64,000 nucleotides of DNA. Origin: Brevundimonas sp. UBA7506. Lineage in GTDB: Bacteria > Pseudomonadota > Alphaproteobacteria > Caulobacterales > Caulobacteraceae. The position numbers and the translations under genes were made by a program. The notes below the pieces were generated by a model that ran no database searches, was not told the origin of the DNA, and saw nothing but the letters and a program-made list of their open reading frames with translations. Of this stretch, positions 9,784 through 19,675 are shown piece by piece; position 1 is the stretch's first letter; each line of letters begins with the position of its first letter. The DNA is taken from NCBI RefSeq assembly GCF_002479495.1, contig NZ_DLNQ01000005.1, positions 629,095-693,094 on the forward strand, read 5' to 3'.

Positions 9784-10792
9784 GCGCCTCGACCACCCCG
9801 CTGGCCTTGCCGCCGGACGCCACCTCGCCGCCGCCGATGGCGTAAACCGTCCCGTTCACGCCAGCCGCCGCCAGACCGTGGCGCGGCGTGCGCATCGCCG
9901 GCCCCGCCGACCAGGCGTCGCGCGTCGGGTCATAGAGCCAGGTCTCAGCGAAGACGCCGCCCCCGCGCCCCTCGAACCATTCGCCGCCAAAGGCGACCAG
10001 CCTGCCGCCGGCCTCGGCCATGGCCAGACCGCCGCCGACCTGCTTCCCGGTCGCGGGCGAAACCGGGATCGGGGCCAGCGTGTCCCAGCGGTCCTCGGCC
10101 GGATCATAGCGGTCCAGTCGCCCCGTCCCGCCTCCCTCGACCGTGCGGCCGCCCGCGACATAGAGCTTGCCGTCCAGCACCGCGCCCGCCGCGCTGTTGC
10201 GGGCCATGGGAGCCGGACGCGCCGTCTCCCAGCGGTTGGCGGCGGCGTCGAACACCAGATGGGTCGCCACGTCGCCCTGATCGTTCCACTGACCGTTCGC
10301 TTTATCCTTAGGCGAACGACCGGTGACCAGATGCACCCGGTCGCCCAGCGCCGCGCCGACCGTCTCGCACAACCGTTCCGGCATCTGCCCGACCTGCGCC
10401 CACACGCCCCGGTCGATGGCCCAGACATCCGTCATGGCGGTCCATTCGCCGCCGTCGCGGCGGTCATAGCCGCCGAAGGCCCAAACCCGACCGGCCGCCG
10501 AGGCCAGCATCGGATGATGGCGCGGCTGCGGCAGGCGCGGCCCCTCGCGCCAGGCGTCCGTCGCCACGTCGTAGATCGCTGTCCGGTCGTTGATATGCAG
10601 CCCGCCCGTTGCGGCGCGCACCAGTCCGCCCGCCACGGTGACGTTTCCGTCGTGTGCCGCGCAATAGATCTCCTGCGTCGGCCAGGGCATCGCGGATCGG
10701 GACGTCCACCCTGTCCCGGCGTGGCCGACGGAGGGCGCGACCGCCACAGCGGCGGTCGTGGCGAGGAAGGCGCGGCGATCAAGCTGTGTCAT
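9773..10792 (-). CDS. Tat-exported kelch-repeat protein
   Basis: A 339 aa protein with a twin-arginine-type signal (QLDRRAFLATTAAVAVAPS, cleavage likely after VGHAG). The mature part consists of about five or six kelch repeats, visible as repeated GG doublets with Tyr and Trp (GRVWAFGGYDRR, GKLYVAGGRT, GRLVAFGGEW, TVYAIGGGEV) that would build a beta-propeller. Some family members are sialate epimerases or galactose oxidase-like, but no catalytic signature is clear here, so the function is unknown. It converges on the phosphatase gene with an 11-base overlap. Confidence 0.85.
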   Translation of the reverse strand: MTQLDRRAFLATTAAVAVAPSVGHAGTGWTSRSAMPWPTQEIYCAAHDGNVTVAGGLVRAATGGLHINDRTAIYDVATDAWREGPRLPQPRHHPMLASAAGRVWAFGGYDRRDGGEWTAMTDVWAIDRGVWAQVGQMPERLCETVGAALGDRVHLVTGRSPKDKANGQWNDQGDVATHLVFDAAANRWETARPAPMARNSAAGAVLDGKLYVAGGRTVEGGGTGRLDRYDPAEDRWDTLAPIPVSPATGKQVGGGLAMAEAGGRLVAFGGEWFEGRGGGVFAETWLYDPTRDAWSAGPAMRTPRHGLAAAGVNGTVYAIGGGEVASGGKASGVVEALSL

Positions 10793-10978
10793 GGCCGGAG
10801 CCTAGCCGCCGACCGCCGTTTCGACTAGAAGGCGCTCATTCCCCCCAATGGGATCGAACCATGTTTGAGATTGTCGCCACGGCATAGGTCCGGACGCTGC
10901 TCGTCCGAGGCCTTTTGAGCCCGCCCCGCCGCACCGGCGAAGGCGCGTGTTTTCTCATGCCTTGGAAATCTCAATCCC

Positions 10979-11254
10979 ATGAACATCTCCCGTGCGGAAC
11001 AACGCACGCTCCACGCCCTCGCTCAGGGCGGTCGCATCCTGCTGGAACGCGACGATCAGGGCCGCCTCATTGCCGCCCGCTGCTTCACCCGCGAAGGCTG
11101 GGTGCTGGATGGCTGCAATCTCGAGCAATGGCGCGCCCTGAAACGCAAGGGCGTCATCAAGTCGCGCAACGGCGGCCCCTATGTCGTCAATCGCGACGGG
11201 CTGAGCCGTCTGCGCAGTCAGCTGGACAACCGGACCTCAGGACGCGGCTTCTAG
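10979..11254 (+). CDS. UPF0386 / YjhX-like protein
   Basis: A 91 aa protein closely resembling Escherichia coli YjhX along its whole length, as far as recalled: MNISRAEQRTLHALAQGGRI, then CFTREGWVLDGC and a C-terminal GGPYVVNRDGLSRLRSQLDN. In E. coli YjhX is proposed to be the toxin of a pair with the acetyltransferase-like YjhQ. No acetyltransferase lies next to it here, so any antitoxin is not adjacent. There is no clear ribosome site. The 186 bases before it hold no other gene. Its 3' end overlaps rsmD by 18 bases in convergent orientation. Confidence 0.82.
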   Translation: MNISRAEQRTLHALAQGGRILLERDDQGRLIAARCFTREGWVLDGCNLEQWRALKRKGVIKSRNGGPYVVNRDGLSRLRSQLDNRTSGRGF

Positions 11255-11812
11255 AACCCTGAGGAAGAGGACGCGCGCGGCGCCATAGTCGCGCGCGTCC
11301 AGACGCTCATATCCCGGCGTGTCGATGTCCGGTTCGTCCGAGCCACGCTCGAACACCACGATGGCGCCCGGCTTCAGCCACTGGCCTTCGCGCAGCCGCT
11401 CCAGCGTCTGTTCGCCCAGTCCTCTGGCGTAGGGCGGGTCAAGGAAGGCGATGTCGAAGGCCTCACCGACCGAGCCGGGACGCTCGCCCAGGTCCGTAGC
11501 GCTGCGGCGATGCACGCGACCGCGCCCGAACAGGCCATAGTCGTCCATGTTCTCACGGATCACGCCGCGCGCGCCGTCGTCGATCTCGACGAACAGGGCG
11601 AAGGCCGCGCCGCGCGACAGGGCCTCAAACCCCAGAGCGCCCGACCCGGCGTAGATGTCCATGACCCGCGCCTCATGCAGGCTCTCGCCCCATGCCGCAT
11701 GTTCCAGCACGTTAAAGATGGCCTGACGCGCCCGATCCGATGTCGGGCGGGTGTTCTGGCCCTCGGGCGCGAGGATGGCGCGCCCCTTCAGGCTGCCGGC
11801 GACGATCCGCAT
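11237..11812 (-). CDS. rsmD: 16S rRNA (guanine(966)-N2)-methyltransferase RsmD
   Basis: Methylates G966 of 16S rRNA in assembled 30S particles using SAM. The 191 aa protein shows the family start MRIVAGSLKGRAI, TSDRARQAIFNVLEH, the SAM-binding VMDIYAGSGALGFEALSRGA and the catalytic FLDPPYARGL (DPPY). Its start lies two bases after the GFA-type gene's stop, so the two are co-transcribed. Confidence 0.95.
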   Translation of the reverse strand: MRIVAGSLKGRAILAPEGQNTRPTSDRARQAIFNVLEHAAWGESLHEARVMDIYAGSGALGFEALSRGAAFALFVEIDDGARGVIRENMDDYGLFGRGRVHRRSATDLGERPGSVGEAFDIAFLDPPYARGLGEQTLERLREGQWLKPGAIVVFERGSDEPDIDTPGYERLDARDYGAARVLFLRVLEAAS

Positions 11813-11814
11813 GT

Positions 11815-12243
11815 TCAGTCTTCTCCCGGCGCGTACAGGGCCTCGACCTCGGCGCCGGCCAGGCGCGGGCGGTCGCCGGCGAAGTCATAGTTGGCGGGCT
11901 TGGAGTCGATGTAGATCTCGTCCTCGAAGGCGAAGATCGAAGGATCGTCGAAGGCCTGGACCGAGACCATGGTCATGCCCCCCGCCTTCAAACGCCAGAA
12001 CAGGCCCGAGCCGCAGGCCGGGCAGAACTGACGCTCCGCCCATTCCGACGAGTCATAGGTGGCGACGGGACCGGCGACCTCGACGCTGTCGCCGCAGTTG
12101 ACGCTTAGCGAAACCCCGCCCGAAATCCGGCGACAGCTCTCGCAATGGCAGGCGTGCATCCCGCCCTGCGGCGCTGCGGTGAAGGTCACCGCCCCGCACA
12201 GGCAACGGCCCGCCAGAAGCGCGCCGTCCTTGACCTCGACCAT
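11815..12243 (-). CDS. GFA / CENP-V domain zinc protein
   Basis: A 142 aa protein of the glutathione-dependent formaldehyde-activating (GFA) superfamily. Zinc-binding cysteines follow the usual pattern: GRCLCGAVTF, HACHCESCRR and FCPACGSGLFW. Many members are not formaldehyde enzymes and have no known substrate, so only the family is claimed. It lies between the pseudouridine synthase gene (21 bases upstream) and rsmD (2 bases downstream) in one direction, suggesting a three-gene operon with two RNA-modification genes. Confidence 0.9.
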   Translation of the reverse strand: MVEVKDGALLAGRCLCGAVTFTAAPQGGMHACHCESCRRISGGVSLSVNCGDSVEVAGPVATYDSSEWAERQFCPACGSGLFWRLKAGGMTMVSVQAFDDPSIFAFEDEIYIDSKPANYDFAGDRPRLAGAEVEALYAPGED

Positions 12244-12264
12244 GGTCAGCCCTCCGTCCAGCCC

Positions 12265-13830
12265 TTAGCCTCGGTCGCGCGACCCGCCGCGACCGCCCGA
12301 AGGCTTGCCGCCGAAGGGTTTGCCGCCGCCGGGGCGCAAACCGCCGCCCGGCTTGCCGCCGAAGCCGCCCGGCTTGCCGCCCGAACGCGGTTTGAAATCG
12401 CGCTGCGGACGGTCGCCGTCCGAGCGCGGCGCGCCGTCGCGGGGCTTGAAGTCCCGCTTGGGCCGGTCGCTGAAGCCGCCTTCGCGCGACTTGAAACCGC
12501 CCTTGGCGCCGTCGCGCGGCGCGCGGCGATCATCGATGAGTTGCGGCTCCGACCGGTTGAAAGGCCTGCGCGGACGCTCGGACCATTCGCCGCCCTGGGC
12601 GGCTTCGGGCCGTGCGCGCGGCTTGAAGGTCTTGGAATGCTCGAACTTCGGCGTGGCCTTGGCCCAGCCCTCCTTCTTGGCGGGCCGTTCGCGACGATCA
12701 ACGGCGTCAGCCTGGGCCTCAGTCGCCGCGCGAACGCGGCTGGGCTTGCGCGACGGATCCGACATGGCCGACCCCGACTTGCCCGTCACGATCGGCGACG
12801 AGGTGCGGCGGCCGGGGATGGGCGCCGGGGTCGAAACCGTATTGCCCGTCGGCAGGTTCTCGGGCCGGATATGATCGGCCAGCATCTCGCGGATAACGCG
12901 CGGGCCGACTTCCTCGACCGCCCCGACCGGCAGGGTGCCGAGCTGGAACGGACCATAGGCCAGACGGATCAGGCGGTTCACGGTCAGGCCCACCGACTCC
13001 AGAACCTTGCGGACCTCGCGGTTCTTGCCTTCGGTGATCGAGACGCTGATCCACAGGTTCGCCGACGACTTCTCGCCCTCGCCCTTCTCCTTGGCCTTGT
13101 CGATGGTCGCTTCCATCGGACCGTAGTGGACGCCGTCGATGGTGCAGCCGGTCTTCAGCTTGTCCAATTGCTCCTGGGTGATGCGGCCACGGGCGCGCGC
13201 CCGATAATGACGCACCAGGGCCGTGTCCGGCATTTCCAGCGCCCGGCTCAGCTCGCCGTCGTTGGTCAGCAGCAGCAAACCTTCGGTGTTCAAGTCGAGA
13301 CGCCCGACCGAGATCACGCGCGGCAGACCGCTGGGCAGGGCGTCGAACACGGTCGGGCGGCCCGCCGGGTCATTGTGGCTGGTGATCAGGCCGGCCGGCT
13401 TGTGATAGCGCCAGACACGCGTCGCCTGGGCCGAGCCCATCGGCTTGCCGTTGACGGTGATCACGTCGTCGCGCGTCACCAGGGTCGCCGGCGTGTCCAG
13501 GATGCGGCCGTTGACCGCAACCTTGCCCAGACCGATCAGACGCTCGACCTCCCGGCGCGAGGCGATGCCGGCGCGGGCCATGGCCTTGGCGATTCGCTCG
13601 CTGCGCAGCGGCGCGGCCGGTTCTTTCGCGGTTTTCGGGCCGCCCTTGCCGGCGCCCTTTGCAAAAGGCTTGTCGCCGCGATCGTCCTTGCGGTCGCCGC
13701 GCGGCGGGCCTTTCCGGTCTCCGAAGCCGCCCTTGTCCGGGCGCGCGTCGGCGAATTTACGGGGGCCGCGCGGGCCGTCATCTTGACGGGAGCGGGGCTT
13801 CTTGTCGTTGTCTTTGGGATGGCGATCCAT
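12265..13830 (-). CDS. RluB/RsuA-type 23S rRNA pseudouridine synthase with long disordered tails
   Basis: Converts uridine to pseudouridine in rRNA, probably the RluB position of 23S. The protein is 521 aa, about twice a usual RluB. A charged Lys/Arg/Asp/Gly tail of about 70 residues precedes an S4 RNA-binding domain (ERIAKAMARAGIASRREVER) and the catalytic domain with GRLDLNTEGLLLLTNDGEL (catalytic Asp). The last 190 or so residues are Arg/Gly/Lys/Pro-rich with repeated DFKPR units and a GGKPGGFGGKPGGG tract. Start ATG 13830 is chosen because the frame further upstream is antisense to tadA. It is divergent from tadA with start regions overlapping. Confidence 0.88.
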   Translation of the reverse strand: MDRHPKDNDKKPRSRQDDGPRGPRKFADARPDKGGFGDRKGPPRGDRKDDRGDKPFAKGAGKGGPKTAKEPAAPLRSERIAKAMARAGIASRREVERLIGLGKVAVNGRILDTPATLVTRDDVITVNGKPMGSAQATRVWRYHKPAGLITSHNDPAGRPTVFDALPSGLPRVISVGRLDLNTEGLLLLTNDGELSRALEMPDTALVRHYRARARGRITQEQLDKLKTGCTIDGVHYGPMEATIDKAKEKGEGEKSSANLWISVSITEGKNREVRKVLESVGLTVNRLIRLAYGPFQLGTLPVGAVEEVGPRVIREMLADHIRPENLPTGNTVSTPAPIPGRRTSSPIVTGKSGSAMSDPSRKPSRVRAATEAQADAVDRRERPAKKEGWAKATPKFEHSKTFKPRARPEAAQGGEWSERPRRPFNRSEPQLIDDRRAPRDGAKGGFKSREGGFSDRPKRDFKPRDGAPRSDGDRPQRDFKPRSGGKPGGFGGKPGGGLRPGGGKPFGGKPSGGRGGSRDRG

Positions 13831-14301
13831 GATGAGCGGTTCATGAGCATGGCGCTCGACTTGGCGCAAGCGGCGGCGCAAGCGGGCGAAGTGCCCGTCG
13901 GCGCGATAATTGTCGACGAAATCACCGGCGAAGTGCTTGGCCGTGGGCAAAACGGCCCCATAACCGCCCATGATCCGACGGCTCATGCCGAAATCGTCGC
14001 CCTGCGAGATGCGGCGGCGAAGTTGCAGAATTATCGCCTTACGGACCTCACCCTCTATGTCACGCTGGAACCCTGCGCCATGTGCGCCGGCGCCATCAGC
14101 CACGCCCGCATCGGTCGCGTCGTCTGGGGCGCGGACGATCCCAAGGGCGGCGCGGTGATCCACGGCGGGCGCTTCTTCGACCAGCCGACCTGTCACTGGC
14201 GACCGACGACCGAGGGCGGGGTTCTGGCCGAACCCGCCGCAGACGCCCTGCGCGCCTTCTTCCGGGCGCGACGCGGAACACGCGCCGCAGCGGGGCGTTG
14301 A
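13819..14301 (+). CDS. tadA: tRNA-specific adenosine deaminase
   Basis: Deaminates A34 to inosine in tRNA-Arg(ACG); essential in most bacteria. The product is 160 aa from ATG 13819, with zinc and catalytic motifs PTAHAEI (HAE) and PCAMCAG (PCxxC) and the typical NYRLTDLTLYVTLE. The start is uncertain. ATG 13819 (MAIHDERFMSMAL) matches the family N-terminus but overlaps the divergent pseudouridine synthase start by 12 bases. ATG 13843 would give 152 aa. Confidence 0.94.
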   Translation: MAIHDERFMSMALDLAQAAAQAGEVPVGAIIVDEITGEVLGRGQNGPITAHDPTAHAEIVALRDAAAKLQNYRLTDLTLYVTLEPCAMCAGAISHARIGRVVWGADDPKGGAVIHGGRFFDQPTCHWRPTTEGGVLAEPAADALRAFFRARRGTRAAAGR

Positions 14302-14331
14302 CGCGATAAGCTTGACCTTGGAGGCCTCAGC

Positions 14332-14748
14332 TTGTCGCACCCTCTCCTTCGCGCCGCTCCGGCCTTCATCCTGACCACCCTGGTCGCTGCCTGCGGGCCC
14401 GAGCCTCGCGAAGCCCCCACCGACGGCGACGCCGTGCGCGAACGCGCCGTCGAGGCCCAGACTGCCCGCAAACGCACCGGGGCCGAGCTTCAGGACCGCG
14501 CTCTGAACCGCGTCATCCGCACCGTCTATCTGTGCAACAACAGCGAGCGCCTGTCGGTGGATTTCGACAACCCGCGCCGGATGGCGACGGTGCGCAACTC
14601 GTCGGGCGAAGCCGTCGATCTGTTCCAGGAACGCGCCGCCGACGGCATCTGGTATCGCGCCAGCGGTTACGAGCTGCGCGGCAAAGGCGTTCAGGCGACC
14701 TGGACCGCCGATGGGCGCGAACCGACCGAATGCCGGGCCGTGGACTAG
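14332..14748 (+). CDS. MliC-like lipoprotein (putative lysozyme inhibitor)
   Basis: A 138 aa predicted lipoprotein with a TTG start at 14332 preceded by GGAGG at normal distance. The signal ends in a lipobox (LVAAC, Cys about 21). The C-terminal 75 residues resemble the MliC C-type lysozyme inhibitor domain: YLCNNSERLSVDF, a run of beta-strands, SGYELRGKGVQATWTADG and a final Cys that could pair with the first. In relatives this protects peptidoglycan against host lysozyme. The match is by pattern only. It follows tadA by 30 bases and overlaps the convergent GNAT gene by four bases. Confidence 0.7.
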   Translation: MSHPLLRAAPAFILTTLVAACGPEPREAPTDGDAVRERAVEAQTARKRTGAELQDRALNRVIRTVYLCNNSERLSVDFDNPRRMATVRNSSGEAVDLFQERAADGIWYRASGYELRGKGVQATWTADGREPTECRAVD

Positions 14749-15332
14749 GCGAACGCGGCCAGCCGCTCGTCCAGCCGACGCCGCACCTCCGGCCAGTCCT
14801 CATCCAGCACCACGAACTGGGCCGTGTCGCGCACGCGTCCGGTCCAGGTGATCTTGTGCTTCTTCAGCACGCCTTCGTCGCGCGCGCCCAGCTTGCGGAT
14901 GGCGGCGGCGCTGGCCGTGTTCAGGGCGTCCGTGATGATCTCGACCCGCACCGCCCCCGCGTCGAAGGCATGGCCCAGCAACAGGCGCTTGCACGCCGGA
15001 TTGACCGCCCCGCCGCGCGCCTCCGGGCGATAGAAGGTCGAACCGACCTCGCAGCGCCGATGCTCAGGCTTGATCTCATAGAGGCTGGTCGTGCCGACCA
15101 CCGCCCCGTCGTTGATCCGCCGCACGGCGAAGGCGATGCGCGAACCGCTCGCCATGGCTTTCAGCGCCGCCGCCCACCAACCGTCGAAATGCTCGCCATA
15201 GGCCGCGCTGACCATGCCGTTCCAGGCCTCGGGATCGCAGTCCAGCGCCGCCCTCACCTCGCCCTCCAGCCCCTTCGTGAACGGCTCCAGCCGGACGAAG
15301 CGGTCTTCGAGGACGACAGGGCTCAGCTTCAC
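14745..15332 (-). CDS. GNAT family N-acetyltransferase (RimJ/RimL type)
   Basis: A 195 aa acetyl-CoA-dependent acetyltransferase. The family opening [14 protein letters not shown], the [20 protein letters not shown] strand and [18 protein letters not shown] (acetyl-CoA binding end) are visible. The substrate is not known; similar proteins acetylate protein N-termini or small molecules. The start is GTG 15332, forming a four-base GTGA overlap with the aroB stop; the reading frame further upstream is antisense-like and lies inside aroB. It is the third gene of aroK-aroB-GNAT. Confidence 0.88.
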   Translation of the reverse strand: MKLSPVVLEDRFVRLEPFTKGLEGEVRAALDCDPEAWNGMVSAAYGEHFDGWWAAALKAMASGSRIAFAVRRINDGAVVGTTSLYEIKPEHRRCEVGSTFYRPEARGGAVNPACKRLLLGHAFDAGAVRVEIITDALNTASAAAIRKLGARDEGVLKKHKITWTGRVRDTAQFVVLDEDWPEVRRRLDERLAAFA

Positions 15333-16438
15333 GCCGCAGCGCCTTCCTCGATCAGGAAGGCCCGCACCGCGTCCGCATCCACGTCCTTGTCCGTGAAGGC
15401 GTCGCCGATGGCCCGCGCCAGGATCAGCGTCAGCCGCCCGCCCTCGGCCTTCTTGTCCCCGGCCATCCGCCCGATCAGGGCGTCGGCGCTGAAGACCTGA
15501 TCCACATCGGCCAGCCGCGTCGGCAAGCCTGCCGCCTTGATCCCCGCCTCGGCCTTTTCGGCGTCCGCCGCCGGACACAGGCCCTGGCGGGCCGAGAACC
15601 GGAAGGCCATGGCGCAGCCCAGGGCCACCGCCTCGCCATGCGTCAGGGCGTCGCCAAAGCCCAGTTCGGCTTCAAGCGCGTGTCCGAAGGTATGACCCAG
15701 GTTCAGCAGGGCGCGCCGCCCCGCCTCCTTCTCGTCCTCGCCGACGATCTGGGCCTTGATCTCGACCGAGCGGATCACCGCCCGTTCCAGCGCATCCGGA
15801 TTGCCCTCGGCGCCCGCAGCTCCCTCCCCGCCCAGCCAGTCGAAGAAGGCGGCGTCGCAGATCAGCCCGTGCTTCAGCACCTCGGCCCAGCCCGACCGCA
15901 CCTGTCTCACCGGCAGGGTGGCCAGCGCCTCGATGTCGGCCAGCACCAGTCGCGGCTGGTGAAAGGCGCCGATCAGGTTCTTGCCGCGCGGCGTGTCGAT
16001 GGCCGTCTTGCCGCCCACCGAGGAATCCACCTGGGCCAGCAGGGTCGTCGGGACCTGCACGAAGTCGATGCCGCGCATGAACAGGGCCGCCGCCAACCCC
16101 GCCAGATCGCCCACGACCCCGCCGCCCAGAGCCGCGACCAGGCTCTTGCGGTCCAGCCCCTCGGCCAGCAGCCGGTCCAGCACCGCCTCAAGCTGTTCGA
16201 ACGACTTGGACGCCTCGCCCGCCGGAACCGTCACAACGCCGGTCGCCAGCCCCACAGCCTCCAGCGAGGCGCGCACCGTCTCGCCGTGAATGGCGGCCAC
16301 AGTCTCGTCGCTGACGATGAAGGCCCGCGTCGGCTTCAGGGCGGCGATGCGCGCGCCCGCCTCTTTCAGCAGACCGCGCCCGACCACGACCTCATAGGCG
16401 GCGAAGCCCTCGCCCCCGACCGGGATCGTCGTCGTCAT
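15329..16438 (-). CDS. aroB: 3-dehydroquinate synthase
   Basis: Second step of the shikimate pathway: converts DAHP to 3-dehydroquinate with NAD and a divalent metal. The 369 aa protein has the NAD-binding stretch [41 protein letters not shown], and the metal ligands in [15 protein letters not shown] and HGEAVALG. Its ATG overlaps the aroK stop (ATGA), so the two consecutive aromatic-pathway genes are coupled. Confidence 0.97.
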   Translation of the reverse strand: MTTTIPVGGEGFAAYEVVVGRGLLKEAGARIAALKPTRAFIVSDETVAAIHGETVRASLEAVGLATGVVTVPAGEASKSFEQLEAVLDRLLAEGLDRKSLVAALGGGVVGDLAGLAAALFMRGIDFVQVPTTLLAQVDSSVGGKTAIDTPRGKNLIGAFHQPRLVLADIEALATLPVRQVRSGWAEVLKHGLICDAAFFDWLGGEGAAGAEGNPDALERAVIRSVEIKAQIVGEDEKEAGRRALLNLGHTFGHALEAELGFGDALTHGEAVALGCAMAFRFSARQGLCPAADAEKAEAGIKAAGLPTRLADVDQVFSADALIGRMAGDKKAEGGRLTLILARAIGDAFTDKDVDADAVRAFLIEEGAAA

Positions 16439-17016
16439 TTCTGCCTCTCCTCGCGGGCGTGGCGCCGCAGTTCTCGAATGATGGCCTCGACCGCCTGGCC
16501 GTGCGAGCCGCCGCCGACGTCCACTGTCAGGTCGGCTTCGGCATAGATGGGGTAGCGGGCCTCCGCCAACTGGCTCAGGGCTTCCAGCGGATCGCGACCG
16601 CGCAGCAGGGGGCGGGTGTCGCGCCGCTGCACCCGCTCGGCGATCACCTTCAGGTCGGCGCGCATCCAGACGCTGACCGATTGCTTCTTCATCAGGGCTC
16701 GCGTCTCGGGGTTCATCATCGCCCCGCCGCCGGTCGCCAGGACGATCGGCGGGCCCTCCAGCAGACGGCGCATGATTCGCGCCTCGCCCGCCCGGAACTC
16801 GGCCTCGCCCCGGCTGGCGAAGATTTCGCTGACGCTCATGCCGGCGGCGGCCTCAATCTCGTGGTCGCCGTCGTGAAAGGGCAGACCCAGCCGCTGCGCC
16901 AGTCTGCGTCCCACCGTCGATTTGCCCACGCCCATCAGCCCCACCAGGGTTATGGTGCGGTCGGGCGTCAAGGACGGCGACAGAGGCGAGGAATCGGGCG
17001 AGGCGTCGGCAGGCAT
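16435..17016 (-). CDS. aroK: Shikimate kinase
   Basis: Phosphorylates shikimate in the aromatic amino acid pathway. The 193 aa protein carries a P-loop ([13 protein letters not shown]), the shikimate-binding DGDHEIE and the ATGGGAMM motif. ATG 17016 is preceded by GGTGG; a longer in-frame start at 17139 would run into the divergent xerD. The aroK-aroB operon is divergent from xerD with a 60-base gap that must hold both promoters. Confidence 0.95.
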   Translation of the reverse strand: MPADASPDSSPLSPSLTPDRTITLVGLMGVGKSTVGRRLAQRLGLPFHDGDHEIEAAAGMSVSEIFASRGEAEFRAGEARIMRRLLEGPPIVLATGGGAMMNPETRALMKKQSVSVWMRADLKVIAERVQRRDTRPLLRGRDPLEALSQLAEARYPIYAEADLTVDVGGGSHGQAVEAIIRELRRHAREERQK

Positions 17017-17076
17017 GGTTCCACCATTCTCTACACGACCCGGCCGTTCGCTCCACACCTGTGTTGAGCACGCCGC

Positions 17077-17979
<903 letters not shown>

Positions 17980-18062
17980 ACCCGGCTTGCCCCACGGCGT
18001 TCCCCGCACTAGTTTCCGCCGCTTTCCGTAGCGCCAACCGCGCTTCTCCTCACGGACGCCTT

Positions 18063-19013
18063 ATGGCCACGCACTATCTCGAATTCGAAAAGCCCATCGC
18101 CGAGCTGGAAGCCAAGATCGCGGAGCTGTCGCATCTGGCCCCGACCAGCGGCTCGTTCGAGACCGAGATCGCCGCCCTTCGCAAGAAGGCCGACGCCCTG
18201 CGGGTGAAGACCTACGCCAATCTCGACCCGTGGATGCGCACCCAGGTCGCGCGCCACCCGCAGCGCCCGCACTTCATCGACTACATCGACGGCCTCTTCA
18301 CCGATTTCGTGGAGTTGCACGGCGACCGTCAGTTCGGTGACGACCAGGCCATCCTCGGCGGTCTGGCCCGCTTCCGCGGCCAGCCGGTCGTGGTCATGGG
18401 CCACGAAAAGGGTCACGACACCCAGACGCGCATCACCCACAACTTCGGCATGGCCCGCCCCGAGGGCTATCGCAAGGCCGTCCGCCTGATGGACATGGCC
18501 GAACAGTTCGGCCTGCCGGTCCTGACCTTCGTCGACACCGCCGGCGCCTATCCGGGTCTGGGCGCCGAAGAGCGCGGTCAGGCCGAGGCCATCGCCCGCT
18601 CGACCGAGCGCGGGCTGACCCTGGGCGTGCCCTCCATCGCCACGGTGACGGGCGAAGGCGGTTCGGGCGGCGCCATCGCCATCGCCGCCGCCAGCCGCGT
18701 GCTGATGCTGGAGCATTCGATCTATTCGGTCATCTCGCCGGAAGGCGCGGCCGGCATCCTGTGGCGCGACGGCTCGCGCGCCAAGGACGCCGCCATGGCC
18801 ATGAAGATCACCGCCCCCGACCTGATGGCGATGAAGATCGTCGACCGCGTGATTCCCGAGCCCATGGGCGGCGCCCACACCGCTCGCGACCAGGCCATCA
18901 AGTCCGTCGGCGACGTGCTGGAAGATGAACTGAAGTCGCTGTCGTCGCTGTCGGCGGAGCAAATCCGCAAGGCCCGCGCCGACCGCTTCTACGCCATCGG
19001 CCGTCTGGGCTGA
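18063..19013 (+). CDS. accA: Acetyl-CoA carboxylase carboxyltransferase subunit alpha
   Basis: With AccD forms the carboxyltransferase that makes malonyl-CoA for fatty acid synthesis. The 316 aa protein has a helical N-terminus (HYLEFEKPIAELEAKI) and the crotonase-like core: DLDPWMRTQVARHPQRP-like start of the domain, FTDFVELHGDRQFGDD, TFVDTAGAYPGLGAEERGQ and TGEGGSGGAIAIAA. xerD lies 83 bases upstream on the same strand, an arrangement seen in relatives. Confidence 0.97.
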   Translation: MATHYLEFEKPIAELEAKIAELSHLAPTSGSFETEIAALRKKADALRVKTYANLDPWMRTQVARHPQRPHFIDYIDGLFTDFVELHGDRQFGDDQAILGGLARFRGQPVVVMGHEKGHDTQTRITHNFGMARPEGYRKAVRLMDMAEQFGLPVLTFVDTAGAYPGLGAEERGQAEAIARSTERGLTLGVPSIATVTGEGGSGGAIAIAAASRVLMLEHSIYSVISPEGAAGILWRDGSRAKDAAMAMKITAPDLMAMKIVDRVIPEPMGGAHTARDQAIKSVGDVLEDELKSLSSLSAEQIRKARADRFYAIGRLG

Positions 19014-19025
19014 TCGCTCATTGCA

Positions 19026-19044
19026 CGGCGGCTTCGCGCCGCCG
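19026..19044 (+). terminator. GC hairpin after accA (possible terminator)
   Basis: CGGCGGC, a TTCGC loop and GCCGCCG form a 7-base-pair stem 13 bases after the accA stop codon. No T-run follows, so intrinsic termination would be weak. It could instead protect the message end. Confidence 0.35.
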
Positions 19045-19099
19045 AAGCTGACGCCATGCGAATCGGTTTCTCGCCCCTCCTGAACCTTGGGGCCTCGTC

Positions 19100-19675
19100 A
19101 TGCGCGGCATGAACGGGGTCGGCGAATCCCTGCGCGAGAGCGCGGTGTTCAACTTCACGGGCGCGGTGACCATGGTCATCGACGATTCGCCCTTCGCCCT
19201 GGAACTGACGGCCCAGGCCCTGCTCGGTTTCGGCATCAAGGTGCGTCATGCCTGCAGCAGCGCCGCCCAAGCCATCGCCGTCCTGCGCGACCGCCCGGTC
19301 GATCTGATCCTGGTCGACTGCGAGATGCCGGGCATGAGCGGCTATGAGTTCGTGCGCTGGCTGCGCCGTTCGGGGTTGGAACCCAACGCCTTCGCCCCCG
19401 TCATCATGACCGCCGCCCACGTGCGCCGCTCCAAGGTCAGCGAGGCCCGCGACTGCGGCGCCAACTTCCTGATCACCAAGCCGTTCAGCGCCGGGGTCCT
19501 GCTGGAGCGCATCGTCTGGGTCGCCCGCGACGCCCGCCCCTTCCTTGAAGTCGGCGACTATTTCGGGCCTGATCGTCGCTTCCACTCCGTACCTTGGGAG
19601 GGGCCCGAGCGCCGTTCCGAGGAAATCCGCAAGGCCGAATTCGAAGCCCAACGCAGAGCGTCGATCGAACTATGA
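19100..19675 (+). CDS. CheY-like response regulator with short C-terminal tail
   Basis: A 191 aa protein with one receiver domain (about 25-145): acidic pair in VIDDSPF, phosphoacceptor Asp in LILVDCEMPGMSG, Thr in VIMTAAH and Lys in LITKPFS. After the receiver comes a conserved-looking tail with GPDRRF and WEGPERR but no DNA-binding or enzyme domain, so it probably acts by protein-protein contact. The next gene starts inside its stop codon (ATGA), so the two are translated together. No histidine kinase is adjacent. Confidence 0.85.
   Translation: MRGMNGVGESLRESAVFNFTGAVTMVIDDSPFALELTAQALLGFGIKVRHACSSAAQAIAVLRDRPVDLILVDCEMPGMSGYEFVRWLRRSGLEPNAFAPVIMTAAHVRRSKVSEARDCGANFLITKPFSAGVLLERIVWVARDARPFLEVGDYFGPDRRFHSVPWEGPERRSEEIRKAEFEAQRRASIEL

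Noticed and set aside
10859..10978. Short inverted match TTGAGAT/ATCTCAA upstream of the YjhX-like gene
   Set aside because: Seven bases at about 100 bases distance is within chance; no supporting structure.
12145..13818. Long plus-strand frame running into tadA
   Set aside because: Only the last part matches TadA; the upstream part is antisense to the pseudouridine synthase and GFA gene.
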